NCBI RefSeq assembly: GCF_049671045.1 | Contig: NZ_JBATUH010000018.1 | Coordinates: 62,001-126,000, forward strand | Source: Parvibaculum sp049671045 | Lineage (GTDB): Bacteria > Pseudomonadota > Alphaproteobacteria > Parvibaculales > Parvibaculaceae | Reading direction: 5' to 3' | Length of the DNA stretch: 64,000 nt | Shown: in pieces, positions 16,880 to 26,027 of the stretch | Layout of the letters: the number at the start of each line of letters is the position of its first letter | Position numbering within the stretch: the first letter of the stretch is position 1 | Program-made: the position numbers and the translations under genes | The notes under the pieces: model-generated | Told to the model about the DNA's origin: nothing | The model's database searches: none | Seen by the model: only the letters and a program-made list of their open reading frames with translations

Positions 16880-18193
16880 GTGACCAAAGTCTGCATGATC
16901 GGTGCCGGCAGCACCGTCTTCATGAAAAATCTCGTCGGCGACATTCTGCTGAACGACGTTTTCGCCGATATAGAGATCGCGCTTCACGACATAGACGAAG
17001 CGCGACTCCGGACCTCGCAGATCGTCGCGGGCAAGATCGCGGAATCGCTCTCCGTCTCTCCACGGATCACCGCCACGACCGACCGGCGCGCGGCGCTCAA
17101 GGGCGCGGACTTCGTCATCGTCATGATCCAGGTCGCAGGCTACAAGCCCGGCACCGTCATCGACTTCGAGATCCCGAAAAAATACGGGCTCCGCCAGACC
17201 ATCGCCGATACGCTCGGCATTGGCGGTATCATGCGCGGCCTTCGCACCGTGCCCGTGCTCCTCGACATCGCCGACGACATGCGCGAACTCTGCCCACGGG
17301 CGCTCATGCTCCAATATGTAAACCCGATGGCGATCAATTGCTGGGCGCTGGCGAAGCTCGCGCCCGACATCGCCCATGTCGGGCTTTGCCACTCGGTGCA
17401 GGGAACGGCCTTCGAACTCGCAAACGATCTCGGCGAGAACTACAAGGACATCCGCTATCAATGCGCGGGCATCAACCACATGGCTTTCTATTCGCGCTTC
17501 GAGAAGCTCCATGCGGACGGAACGCGCGAAGACCTCTATCCGCGCCTGCGGCAGATCGCGGCCGAGGGCCGCGAGCCCCGATGGAACAAGGTCCGCTACG
17601 AGGTGCTGCGGCGCACGGGCTATTTCGTCACCGAGTCGAGCGAGCATTTCGCCGAATATGTGCCCTGGTTCATCAAGCGCGACAGGGCCGACCTCATTTC
17701 GGAATTCAACATCCCGCTCGATGAATATATCCGCCGCTGCGAGGAGCAGATTGCGGCCTGGGAAGCGCAGGAGCGCGAGCTTGTCGGCGCGAACAGGATC
17801 GAGGTCCGCTTCTCCGGCGAGTATGGCGCAAAGATCATGCGCGCGGTCGTCACCGGCAAGCCGACCGTCATCAACGGCAATGTCGCCAATCGCGGCCTCA
17901 TCGACAATCTGCCGGAGGGCGCCTGCGTCGAGGTGCCTTGCCTCGTCGATGCGAACGGCATCACGCCGACGCGGCAGGGCGCGTTGCCGCCTCACCTCGC
18001 CGCGCTCATGCAGACGAACATCAACGTGCAGGCGCTGACCGTCGAGGCGATCGCGACAGGCAAGCGCGAGCATATCTATCACGCGGCCATGCTCGATCCG
18101 CACACGGCGGCGGAGCTTTCGCTCGATCAGATATGGTCGCTCGTCGACGATCTCATCGAGGCACATGGCGACTGGCTGCCGGAATTCCACTGA
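16880..18193 (+). CDS. melA: Alpha-galactosidase, MelA-type, glycoside hydrolase family 4
   Basis: This 437-residue NAD- and metal-dependent glycosidase has the dinucleotide motif MIGAGSTVF near the N-terminus and YVNPMAINCW around 147. The metal site is in LCHSVQG (Cys170) and GINHMAFY (His200), the arrangement of GH4 alpha-galactosidases and alpha-glucuronidases. It would hydrolyse alpha-galactosides by a redox-elimination mechanism in the cytosol. The start is GTG 16880, with GGAGG seven bases upstream. It ends 7 bp from the convergent galK, whose product would use the released galactose. Related GH4 specificities cannot be excluded. Confidence 0.87.
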   Translation: MTKVCMIGAGSTVFMKNLVGDILLNDVFADIEIALHDIDEARLRTSQIVAGKIAESLSVSPRITATTDRRAALKGADFVIVMIQVAGYKPGTVIDFEIPKKYGLRQTIADTLGIGGIMRGLRTVPVLLDIADDMRELCPRALMLQYVNPMAINCWALAKLAPDIAHVGLCHSVQGTAFELANDLGENYKDIRYQCAGINHMAFYSRFEKLHADGTREDLYPRLRQIAAEGREPRWNKVRYEVLRRTGYFVTESSEHFAEYVPWFIKRDRADLISEFNIPLDEYIRRCEEQIAAWEAQERELVGANRIEVRFSGEYGAKIMRAVVTGKPTVINGNVANRGLIDNLPEGACVEVPCLVDANGITPTRQGALPPHLAALMQTNINVQALTVEAIATGKREHIYHAAMLDPHTAAELSLDQIWSLVDDLIEAHGDWLPEFH

Positions 18194-18200
18194 AGGGCTT

Positions 18201-19253
18201 TCAGAGCGAGACGGCCCACGCCTTCGGGTGACGCGCGCCGACGCGCCGCCACCAGTCCTCTGCCTCATCCGGCGCGACGAGCGCGACGACGCATCCGCCG
18301 AACCCGGCGCCTGTGAGCCGCGCGCCACGCGCTCCTTCGACAAGCGCCGTCTCCACGAGCCCGTCCAGCGCCTCCGTCGAGACTTCGTAATCCTCGGCAA
18401 GCGAGTAATGGCTCTCCGTCATCAGCGCGCCGAACGCATCGGCATCCGCGGCTTCCAGCGCATCGAAGGCGGCGAGAACGCGCGCATTCTCGCTGACGAC
18501 GTGGCGCGCCCGGGCGCGAAGCTCGCCTTCAGGCAAGGATGAGAGCATCTCGGGCGATGCATCGCGGAGCGCGCGAAGGCCGAGCTGCCTCGCCGCCTCC
18601 TCCACCGCCGCGCGCCTCGCATTATAGGCGCCATCGACGAGCCGCCGCTCCACGCCGCAATGAATGACGGCGAAGCGGAAACTCTCCGGCACGGCGGCAA
18701 GCCGCGCCTCGTTCGTCCGGCAATCGAGAAGCAGCGCATGGCCCTCGCGCCCGACGGAGGACGCCATCTGATCGAGAATGCCGCATTGAAGCCCGCAATA
18801 GAGGTTCTCCGCCGCCTGCCCCGCCCTTGCGATCTCGATATCGTCGAGCGCGGCGCCGGTAAGCGCGAGGCTCGCGCGGATGACGGCAATTTCAAGCGCG
18901 GCGGAGGAAGAAACGCCCGCCCCTTGCGGCACGTCGGAGCGGATGAGCACCTCGACCGGCGGCACCTCGATGCCGCGCTTCGAAAGTTCGCTGAGCGGGC
19001 CCGCCACATAATCGGTCCAGTCGCGGCGCGGCGGCGTCCCTGGATCGAAGTCGCGCGTTTCGCCGTTGTCGAGGCTCGTCGCGCGAAACCGCGCCGCCCG
19101 CGCCATCGCGACATGGGTGCGCCGGGAGAGCGGCATGGGAAGGCAGAAGCCTTCCGCATAATCCGTGTGATCGCCGATGAGATTGACGCGGCCGGGCGCG
19201 GAGGCTTCCGCCTCGGGCGCGCGTCCATACGCTTTCTCGAACGCCGCCTTCAT
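18201..19253 (-). CDS. galK: Galactokinase
   Basis: This GHMP kinase of 350 residues phosphorylates galactose at C1. The N-terminal galactokinase signature reads GRVNLIGDHTDYAEGFCLP; the first acidic residue of the usual GEHTDY is Asp here. The ATP-binding glycine loop is PQGAGVSSSAALEIAV and the C-terminal motif is LTGAGFGGCVVALV. It is slightly shorter than E. coli GalK. Its ATG overlaps the galT stop by 4 bp (ATGA), so the two are translationally coupled. It is the last gene of the manC-hldE-galT-galK run. No galE or galM is visible nearby. Confidence 0.94.
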   Translation of the reverse strand: MKAAFEKAYGRAPEAEASAPGRVNLIGDHTDYAEGFCLPMPLSRRTHVAMARAARFRATSLDNGETRDFDPGTPPRRDWTDYVAGPLSELSKRGIEVPPVEVLIRSDVPQGAGVSSSAALEIAVIRASLALTGAALDDIEIARAGQAAENLYCGLQCGILDQMASSVGREGHALLLDCRTNEARLAAVPESFRFAVIHCGVERRLVDGAYNARRAAVEEAARQLGLRALRDASPEMLSSLPEGELRARARHVVSENARVLAAFDALEAADADAFGALMTESHYSLAEDYEVSTEALDGLVETALVEGARGARLTGAGFGGCVVALVAPDEAEDWWRRVGARHPKAWAVSL

Positions 19254-20296
19254 CGCGCACCATCCACCGCGCGGAGCCGGGCGGCGGCTTCCTCCGGCGG
19301 CACATCGACGAGAAAGACCCCCGAGCCCTGCTCGACGCCCGCGAGATATTTGAGCTTCGCCCGGTCGCGGCGAAATGGCTTGATCTCGATCGTCATGTGG
19401 AAGCTCGCGTCATGGCCCGCTGGCGCCGCCTGCACGGTGAGAATATAGGGCATGGGCATGCCGAAGAGCCGGTCCAGCCGTCGCAGCGCATCGCCGAGCG
19501 CGGCCGCAAGCTCTCCGCGTTCCTCCACGTCGAGATGCTGCGGCCCCGGCACGCGCCGACGCGGGGCGAGCCACACTTCGAATGGATACATCGCAAAGGG
19601 CGGCACGAGCGAAACGGCGCGCGCGCCCCGATGGAGAAAGAGCGCGGGGTCTGCTTCCTCGATCATTCGCGCGATGACCGGCGCCGCCGCCTGCGCTTCG
19701 GCCGCACGGGCGATCTGCCCGGGCACGAAACCAAAGGCATAGATCTGGCCGTGCGGATGATGAAGCGTCACGCCGATCTCCTCGCCGCGATTCTCGAACG
19801 GCATGACGGCGGCAAAGCCCATCTCGCGAAGCGCCATGATGCGCGCGCCCCAGACCTCGATCAGAAGGTCGATGCGCTCGTCGGGGAGCGTTGCGAGCGA
19901 GCCGCGATGATCCGCCGAGAAAACGACGACCTCGCAGCGGCCGCGCGCCGCCGCGCTTCTGACACCGGCAATGCCGGGCGCGTCGCCCGCCTCCGCGAAA
20001 GCGGGGAAGCGGTTTTCGAAAACGGCGACCTCGAAATCCGTGAACGGAATTTCGCCTGTTGCTCCGTCGCGCGCGGGGCAGAGCGGACAATCGCTTTCCT
20101 CGGGAAGAAAAGTGCGGGCCTGCCGCGCGCCCGCATATCCGACCCATTCCTGCCGGAGCGGGTGCCAGCGCAGATGCGGCGGCACGCCATCGGCGGGCGG
20201 AAGCTCGGCGCCCGCGGCCCCTTCATGCGCCGCGCGGCCATAGAGCAGGAGTTCGCGCCCGTCCGCCTTTCTGTGCCGGTGGAGGTGGAGCACCAT
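19250..20296 (-). CDS. galT: Galactose-1-phosphate uridylyltransferase
   Basis: This HIT-superfamily transferase of 348 residues has the active-site triad HPH (180-182) in LHHPHGQIYAFGFVP and an N-terminal CPLC pair (Cys70, Cys73) suited to the structural zinc site. It exchanges UMP between UDP-glucose and galactose-1-phosphate in the Leloir pathway. UDP-glucose would come from the galU product encoded 5 kb away. It starts 7 bp after the hldE stop and overlaps galK by 4 bp. The ribosome site before ATG 20296 is weak, so translation may depend on coupling to hldE. Confidence 0.94.
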   Translation of the reverse strand: MVLHLHRHRKADGRELLLYGRAAHEGAAGAELPPADGVPPHLRWHPLRQEWVGYAGARQARTFLPEESDCPLCPARDGATGEIPFTDFEVAVFENRFPAFAEAGDAPGIAGVRSAAARGRCEVVVFSADHRGSLATLPDERIDLLIEVWGARIMALREMGFAAVMPFENRGEEIGVTLHHPHGQIYAFGFVPGQIARAAEAQAAAPVIARMIEEADPALFLHRGARAVSLVPPFAMYPFEVWLAPRRRVPGPQHLDVEERGELAAALGDALRRLDRLFGMPMPYILTVQAAPAGHDASFHMTIEIKPFRRDRAKLKYLAGVEQGSGVFLVDVPPEEAAARLRAVDGAR

Positions 20297-20303
20297 CGCC
20301 GCG

Positions 20304-21767
20304 TCAGCCGCCCATCCTCTCGACCGTCTTCGTCGTGCTGAAGCCCGGCACGAGATCGATTACCTCCACGCGCCCGCCATAGCTCTGCACGAAGGCGGCG
20401 CCGACGATCGTTTCGACCGTGTAGTCGCCGCCCTTGATGAGCACATCCGGCCGCAAGCCCTCGATGAGATTTTCCGGCGTATCCTCCTCGAAGATGACCA
20501 CGAGATCGACGCTTGCAAGCGATGCGAGCACGGTCGCGCGGGCAATGTCGCGCTGGATTGGTCGCGTCGGCCCCTTGAGCCGCGTCACAGAGGCATCGCT
20601 GTTGAGCCCGACGATGAGCCGGTCGCAAAGCGCGCGCGACTGCGCGAGCAGCGAGACATGCCCCGGATGCAGAAGATCGAAGCAGCCATTGGTGAAGCCG
20701 ACGCGGAGCCCCTTGCGGCGCCAGCCGGCCACGATGTCCTGCGCCGCGTGCAGCGTCACGATCTTGTGCTCGATGGAGGAAAGCTCATGCTCGCGAAGTT
20801 TGGCAGCAAGCTCATCCGCATAGACGACCGCCGTGCCGACCTTGCCGACGACGATGCCCGCCGCCGCATTGGCGAGCGCCGCCGCCTCGACAAGCGGAAG
20901 CCTGGCCGCGAGCGCCGCGGCGAGCGTCGAGACGACCGTGTCGCCCGCGCCCGAAACGTCGAAAACCTCGCGCGCCTCGGCGGGCAGATGCGCCACATCG
21001 CCTGAGTCGCGGATGACGCTCATCCCCTCCTGGCTGCGGGTCACGATCATGGCGCCGATGCCCGCGCTGGCGACGATCTTGCGCGCCGCCTCCACGATCG
21101 CCTCGCTGCCCTCAAGCGCGCGGCCCGCCGCCTCGGCAAGCTCCTTGCGATTGGGCGTGACCACGCTCGCGCCGCGATAGAGGCCGAAGTCGCGCCCCTT
21201 CGGATCGACGATGACGGGAATGCCCGCCTTGCGCGCCGCCGCGATCGCCGCCGCGAGGACCGAAGGCGTGAGCACGCCCTTGCCATAGTCGGAGAGCACC
21301 ATCACCGCCGCGCCGGCGACAAGCGCGCCGATCCGCCCGACAAGCTCCTGCTCCAGCGCCGGGGCGAGCGGCGTACCCGTCTCGCAATCGGCGCGGAGAA
21401 TCTGCTGGCCCATCGACACATAGCGCGCCTTGACGGTGGAGCGCCGCGCCGGATCGACGACGAGGCTCGCCTCGAGGTCGGGCACGGCGGCGAGCATGCG
21501 GCCGATCTCCTCGCCCGCCTCGTCGCGGCCCACGACCGATGCGAAACTCACGCGCGCGCCGAGCGCCGCGAGATTGCGCGCGACATTGCCCGCGCCGCCG
21601 AGCATCGACTTTTCCTCGCGCACCCGCAGCACCGGGATCGGCCCTTCGGGCGAGATGCGCTCGACATCGCCATAGACATAGCGGTCGAGCATGACATCGC
21701 CGATGCAGAGAACCCTCGCTCCCTTCAGCGTCTCGACCTTCATGGCCAGATGTTGCTTGTCGCTCAT
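20304..21767 (-). CDS. hldE: Bifunctional heptose 7-phosphate kinase/heptose 1-phosphate nucleotidyltransferase
   Basis: This fusion has about 487 residues. The PfkB-type sugar kinase domain (1 to about 330) has VLCIGDVMLDRYVYGDVERI at its start and VFDVSGAGDTVVSTLAAALA as its catalytic anion-hole region. The C-terminal nucleotidyltransferase domain has GFTNGCFDLLHPGHVSLLAQ with the HxGH motif. Together they make ADP- or related activated heptose for lipopolysaccharide core or surface glycan. GGAGG lies upstream of ATG 21767; an earlier ATG at 21830 would overlap manC and is rejected. It lies between manC (22 bp) and galT (7 bp). Confidence 0.94.
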   Translation of the reverse strand: MSDKQHLAMKVETLKGARVLCIGDVMLDRYVYGDVERISPEGPIPVLRVREEKSMLGGAGNVARNLAALGARVSFASVVGRDEAGEEIGRMLAAVPDLEASLVVDPARRSTVKARYVSMGQQILRADCETGTPLAPALEQELVGRIGALVAGAAVMVLSDYGKGVLTPSVLAAAIAAARKAGIPVIVDPKGRDFGLYRGASVVTPNRKELAEAAGRALEGSEAIVEAARKIVASAGIGAMIVTRSQEGMSVIRDSGDVAHLPAEAREVFDVSGAGDTVVSTLAAALAARLPLVEAAALANAAAGIVVGKVGTAVVYADELAAKLREHELSSIEHKIVTLHAAQDIVAGWRRKGLRVGFTNGCFDLLHPGHVSLLAQSRALCDRLIVGLNSDASVTRLKGPTRPIQRDIARATVLASLASVDLVVIFEEDTPENLIEGLRPDVLIKGGDYTVETIVGAAFVQSYGGRVEVIDLVPGFSTTKTVERMGG

Positions 21768-21789
21768 TCTTTCCCGGTCCTCCGGCCGC

Positions 21790-23223
21790 TCATTCGGCAG
21801 CCGAGGCATTTGTATCGCGCCCATAGACATCGTCGAAGCGGACGATATCGTCCTCGCCGAGATAGTCGCCCGACTGCACCTCGATGATGCTGAGTGGCTC
21901 GGGGCCCGGATTTTCGAGCCGGTGCCTGGTACCGACCGGAATGTAGGTCGACTGGTTCTCCGACAGCATCCGCGTCTCGTCGCCGACCGTCACCCGCGCC
22001 GTGCCGCTCACCACGACCCAGTGTTCCGCCCTTCGGTGATGAAGCTGCAGCGAAAGCGAGGCGCCCGGATAAACCATCAGATGCTTGACCTGATGCCGCT
22101 CGCCACTGTTGAGGCTTTCGTAGTAGCCCCATGGCCGGTGGACGCGATTATGCGCCTCATGCTCCGTCCGCCCTGCGGCCGCGAGCTGCTCGACGACTTT
22201 CTTCACATCCTGCACGCGGTCGCGCGCGGCGACGAGGAGAACGTCGCCCGTCTCGACGATGACGAGATTTTCAACGCCGAGCGTCGCGACGAGCCCGGTC
22301 TCGGCGCGCACGAAGCAATCCTGCGTCTCATGCGCAATGACGTCGCCCGTGACCACATTGCCTTTCGCGTCCTTCTCGCCGATCTCCCAGAGCGCCGACC
22401 AGCTTCCGATGTCGCTCCAGCCCATGTCGACCGGCACCACCGCCGCGTCCTTCGTGTGCTCCATCACCGCATAGTCGATGGAAAGCGACGGACAGGCGCC
22501 GAAGGAGGCCGCCTCCAGTCGCAGGAAATCGAGATCGCGAACGCCCTTTCTGACCGCCATGGCGGCTTGCGCGGCAATCGCCGGGCAATGCGCGCGCATT
22601 TCCTCGAGGATGCGGTCGGCGCGGAAAAGAAAGATGCCCGCGTTCCAGTCATAGCCGCCCGAGGCGAGATAGGCTTCGGCGGTGGCGAGATCCGGCTTCT
22701 CCACGAAGCGATCGACGGCGAAGGCGCCGTCATCGAGCGGCTGCCCGCGGCGGATATAGCCATAGCCGGTTTCAGGTCCCGTGGGGACGATGCCGAAAGT
22801 GACGAGCTTTCCCGCGCGCGCAAGCACCGCGCCCCTGGCGATCGCCTCATGAAAGGCGGCGACATCACGAATGTGATGGTCGGCCGGCAGCAGAAGCACG
22901 AGCCCCTCGGGATCGCGTGCCTGCACATAGGCGGCGGCGGCGGCCGCTGCCGGAGCGGTGTTCCGCCCCACCGGCTCGAGCAGATGGGCGAGCGGAACGA
23001 GGCCCGTGTCCCGCATCTGCTGGGCGATGATGAAGCGGTGCTCCTCGTTCGACACCACGATGGGGGCGGCGAATGCACCGTCGCCGGTCACGCGAAGCGC
23101 CGTCTCGACCAGCATCGCGCGGTCCGAGACGAGCGGCAGAAGCTGCTTTGGAAAAAGCGACCGGGAAACAGGCCAAAGTCTCGACCCCACGCCGCCCGAC
23201 AGGATTACCGGATAGATCGTCAC
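21790..23223 (-). CDS. manC: Mannose-1-phosphate guanylyltransferase/mannose-6-phosphate isomerase
   Basis: This is a type II bifunctional enzyme of 477 residues. The N-terminal GDP-mannose pyrophosphorylase domain carries ILSGGVGSRLWPVSRSLFPK, and the C-terminal cupin isomerase domain (about 350-470) carries HRPWGYYESLNSGERHQVKH and QLHHRRAEHWVVVSG. It supplies GDP-mannose, the substrate of Gmd and Fcl encoded 8-10 kb away, so it is probably part of surface-polysaccharide supply. The start is GTG 23223, preceded by GGGGA; no in-frame ATG is near. It is the first gene of the manC-hldE-galT-galK run. Confidence 0.94.
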   Translation of the reverse strand: MTIYPVILSGGVGSRLWPVSRSLFPKQLLPLVSDRAMLVETALRVTGDGAFAAPIVVSNEEHRFIIAQQMRDTGLVPLAHLLEPVGRNTAPAAAAAAAYVQARDPEGLVLLLPADHHIRDVAAFHEAIARGAVLARAGKLVTFGIVPTGPETGYGYIRRGQPLDDGAFAVDRFVEKPDLATAEAYLASGGYDWNAGIFLFRADRILEEMRAHCPAIAAQAAMAVRKGVRDLDFLRLEAASFGACPSLSIDYAVMEHTKDAAVVPVDMGWSDIGSWSALWEIGEKDAKGNVVTGDVIAHETQDCFVRAETGLVATLGVENLVIVETGDVLLVAARDRVQDVKKVVEQLAAAGRTEHEAHNRVHRPWGYYESLNSGERHQVKHLMVYPGASLSLQLHHRRAEHWVVVSGTARVTVGDETRMLSENQSTYIPVGTRHRLENPGPEPLSIIEVQSGDYLGEDDIVRFDDVYGRDTNASAAE

Positions 23224-23583
23224 AACATCATTCCCCAGTCCGCTTTGTACAAAGTCTGTTCATGTCCGGGTCCGCTTCGCCCCGGGGCGGCGCTACCCAT
23301 ATCGAGCCGGGCCCATGCCCCCCTGGCGCGGCCACAGCCCGAGCAACATAGCATTCCCGGCGAAAAACGGCACAGATGGCTTGCCTCTCTTTAATCCGCT
23401 CATTCGCCGCCCGGCGGAAGCTTCCCCTGCCGATCCGCCCGGATTTCCGTCATTTCCGACGCCCCGGCGCGCCCGGCCCACCGCCTAGTTTCATTTTTAG
23501 CGATCTCCGCAATGCCTCCTTAAAGCCCGGATGAGAGACTGGACACGGTCCGGAGCCGGGGGCCGGGACGCGTGGGATTTCAG
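23224..23583. promoter_or_regulatory. Divergent intergenic region between manC and the histidine kinase, with a 12-bp palindrome
   Basis: These 360 bases carry no convincing gene or RNA. A perfect palindrome, CTTTGTACAAAG, lies at 23243-23254, about 20 bases before the manC start, where a repressor or activator could act. The rest is GC-rich with a few A/T patches (23370-23400, 23495-23510) that may hold the kinase promoter. I cannot assign -35/-10 boxes with confidence. Confidence 0.4.
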
Positions 23584-24954
23584 ATGACGTCGGAAGAGCA
23601 TATTCGCCGAAAGGTTCTCCTTTACTGGATTTCGATGGAGGACCGCCTCTATCTGTTCAGGTGCTGCTTTCCCCTTGCCCTCGCCGTCACCACAGCCAGC
23701 GCCAGCGGCCTGACGAGCGGCATCGGCTGGCTCTTCGCCGCCATCGCCATCGACACGGGCACGCTTTTCTGGCGGCGCTCCATCCGGCGACGCATTGTCG
23801 ATGTCGATACGGAGAAGTGCTGGCGTGACGCGGGCATCTTCCATGTCGCGGCTGTCGCGACCTACACCATTGCGGGCTTCAACTGGGTTCTCGGCGAGCC
23901 GGATCAGTTCGTGGTGACCGCCATCGTGCTCGGCGCGAGCCTGATGACGCATTGCTCATGGGTGCCCACCATGCGCACACTTCCGAACATCCTCGCGCTG
24001 GCCCTGCCCTTCGGCCTGATCCTCTTCGCCGCCGAGGCCGCCGGTCTGCTCAACACGACCTCGCTTCTTCTCTCGATCATGCTGCTCGGGACGACGGCGG
24101 TCATCATGCATTTCAACCGGCACAAATATTTCGAGACCTTCGCCCAGTTGCAGGCGGAACAGGAACTGACGGCGAGGCTCGATCAGGCCTATGAGGCCGC
24201 CCTGATCGAGAAGGAGCGCGCCGAGGAAGCCAATCGCTCCAAATCGGCCTTCCTCGCCACGATGAGCCACGAGATCCGCACACCCATGAATGCGATCATG
24301 GGCTTCTCCGATCTCGTCATGCGCATGAGCGACGATCCCAAGATCCGCGAATATGGCCAGTACATCAACGATGCCTCGCTGAGCCTTCTCACCGTCCTCA
24401 ACGACGTGCTCGACTTCTCCAAGATCGAGGCCGACAGGATCGAGATCGAGCGCAGGCCGGTCGAACTGGCGGCGCTTTTCGAGTCATTGCTGTTCTGGGT
24501 CGGCCGGGCGCGGGAGCGAAAGATCGACTTCCATATCGAGGCATCCGGGCTGCCGGAGGGAACGGTCTTCGCGGATGAGGGCCGGCTCAGACAGATCCTC
24601 TCGAACATGGTGTCGAACGCCCTGAAGTTCACGCCCGAGGGCGGCAAGGTCTGGCTCAGAGGGAGCGTCGTTTCTGCCGAAGGCGACAATGTGCGCGTGC
24701 GCTTCGAGGTCGAGGACACCGGCATCGGCTTCAGCGACGACGTGGCCTCCCAGCTTTTCATGCCCTTCGTGCAGGCCAATGGCGACATCGCCAAGACCTA
24801 TGGCGGAACGGGCCTCGGCCTTGCCATCTCGGCCAAGCTGGTCGGCCTCATGGGCGGCCAGATCGGGGCGCGGGGCAAGTCCGGCCAGGGCGCCCTTTTC
24901 TGGTTCGAGGTCCCGTTCGTCCGTGCCAGCATGCCGCTTTCCCGCACGGCCTGA
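23584..24954 (+). CDS. Membrane-bound sensor histidine kinase
   Basis: This kinase has 456 residues. The N-terminal half (about 25-175) holds five to six hydrophobic helices with short loops and no large periplasmic domain. A coiled region (185-218) leads to HisKA with the phospho-acceptor His229 in LATMSHEIRTPMNAIMGFSD. HATPase_c motifs follow: N box NMVSNALKFTP, G1 DTGIGF and G2 GGTGLGLAIS. There is no receiver domain and no response-regulator gene alongside, so it is an orphan kinase. It sits between manC and galU, so control of exopolysaccharide is a reasonable guess. GTG 23572 is an alternative start. Confidence 0.87.
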   Translation: MTSEEHIRRKVLLYWISMEDRLYLFRCCFPLALAVTTASASGLTSGIGWLFAAIAIDTGTLFWRRSIRRRIVDVDTEKCWRDAGIFHVAAVATYTIAGFNWVLGEPDQFVVTAIVLGASLMTHCSWVPTMRTLPNILALALPFGLILFAAEAAGLLNTTSLLLSIMLLGTTAVIMHFNRHKYFETFAQLQAEQELTARLDQAYEAALIEKERAEEANRSKSAFLATMSHEIRTPMNAIMGFSDLVMRMSDDPKIREYGQYINDASLSLLTVLNDVLDFSKIEADRIEIERRPVELAALFESLLFWVGRARERKIDFHIEASGLPEGTVFADEGRLRQILSNMVSNALKFTPEGGKVWLRGSVVSAEGDNVRVRFEVEDTGIGFSDDVASQLFMPFVQANGDIAKTYGGTGLGLAISAKLVGLMGGQIGARGKSGQGALFWFEVPFVRASMPLSRTA

Positions 24955-24987
24955 CGCCTTGCTGCCTGACGATTCTGCCGCTTCCCC

Positions 24988-25016
24988 GGCCCGCAGGCGC
25001 CATTTCCTTGCGGGCC
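24988..25016. terminator. Stem-loop after the histidine kinase gene
   Basis: GGCCCGCA and TGCGGGCC form a perfect 8-bp stem around a 13-base loop, 34 bases after the kinase stop and 93 bases before galU. No U-tract follows, so it is only a possible transcription end. Confidence 0.4.
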
Positions 25017-25108
25017 CGCGTCCATTCATGCAATAGAAACGGCAAACCCGGGGCGGCCGATCCGGCGGCATTTCGGGGCTTTGACGTCGGGACGCGAGGG
25101 GATTGAGC

Positions 25109-25999
25109 ATGGCTCCGAAGGTGCACAAGAAGGTTCGCAAGGTCGTATTTCCGGTCGCGGGCCTCGGCACACGCTTCTTGCCGGCCACCAAGGTCATCCC
25201 CAAGGAGATGCTGACGGTCGTCGACAAGCCCGTCATTCAGTACGCCGTCGAAGAGGCGATCGAGGCGGGCATCGAACATTTCGTTTTCGTGACAGGACGC
25301 GGCAAGGGCGCGATCGAGGATCATTTCGATCTGGCCTATGAGCTCGAGGCGACCCTCAAGGCGCGCGGCAAGACGGCCGAATTCGAAATGCTGAAGGCGA
25401 GCCGCCCCCTTGCCGGCACGGCGAGCTTCGTGCGCCAGCAGGAGCCGCTGGGCCTCGGCCATGCGGTCTGGTGCGCGCGCGACATCGTGGGCGACGAACC
25501 CTTCGCCCTCGCCCTTCCCGACATGCTCATTCACGGCAAGCCCGGCTGCTTCGCGCAGATGATGGAAGTCTATGAAAAGCATGGCGGCAACATCGTCGCG
25601 GTCGAGGAAGTACCGCATGAGCATGTGAACCGCTACGGCATCGTCGCGCTCGGCCAGAATTTCGACCCTGCGACGCATGAGATCACCGGCATGGTCGAAA
25701 AGCCGAAGATCGAGGAAGCGCCGTCCAATCTCATCATTTCGGGGCGCTACATTCTTCAGCCGGAAATCTTCACGAAGCTCTCCACGCAGAAGCCCGGCGC
25801 GGGCGGCGAGATCCAGCTCACGGACAGCATGATCGCGCTCCTCGCCGAGCAGGATTTCTTCGCCTATCGCTTCGCGGGCACGACCTATGACTGCGGTGAC
25901 AAGATCGGCTATCTCGCCGCCAATGTCGCCTTCGCGCTCGACCGCCCCGACATAGCGCCAAAGTTCCGTCCCCTCCTCGACAAGCTCGCCCAGAGCTGA
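25109..25999 (+). CDS. galU: UTP-glucose-1-phosphate uridylyltransferase
   Basis: This 296-residue nucleotidyltransferase carries VVFPVAGLGTRFLPATK and KVIPKEMLTVVDKPVIQYA at the N-terminus and MVEKPKIEEAPSNL in the middle, as in GalU. It makes UDP-glucose for polysaccharides, for Ugd (28 bp downstream) and for GalT. ATG 25109 has GAGGGG seven bases upstream; a TTG at 25103 would add two residues. Co-transcription with ugd is very likely from the spacing. Confidence 0.95.
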   Translation: MAPKVHKKVRKVVFPVAGLGTRFLPATKVIPKEMLTVVDKPVIQYAVEEAIEAGIEHFVFVTGRGKGAIEDHFDLAYELEATLKARGKTAEFEMLKASRPLAGTASFVRQQEPLGLGHAVWCARDIVGDEPFALALPDMLIHGKPGCFAQMMEVYEKHGGNIVAVEEVPHEHVNRYGIVALGQNFDPATHEITGMVEKPKIEEAPSNLIISGRYILQPEIFTKLSTQKPGAGGEIQLTDSMIALLAEQDFFAYRFAGTTYDCGDKIGYLAANVAFALDRPDIAPKFRPLLDKLAQS

Positions 26000-26027
26000 G
26001 CCCCACGGTGCTGCCCGGAGATTTCTG

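Noticed and set aside
23224..23583. tRNA or structured RNA gene in the manC-kinase gap
   Set aside because: No cloverleaf, T-loop motif or strong extended structure was found; only a short palindrome is visible.
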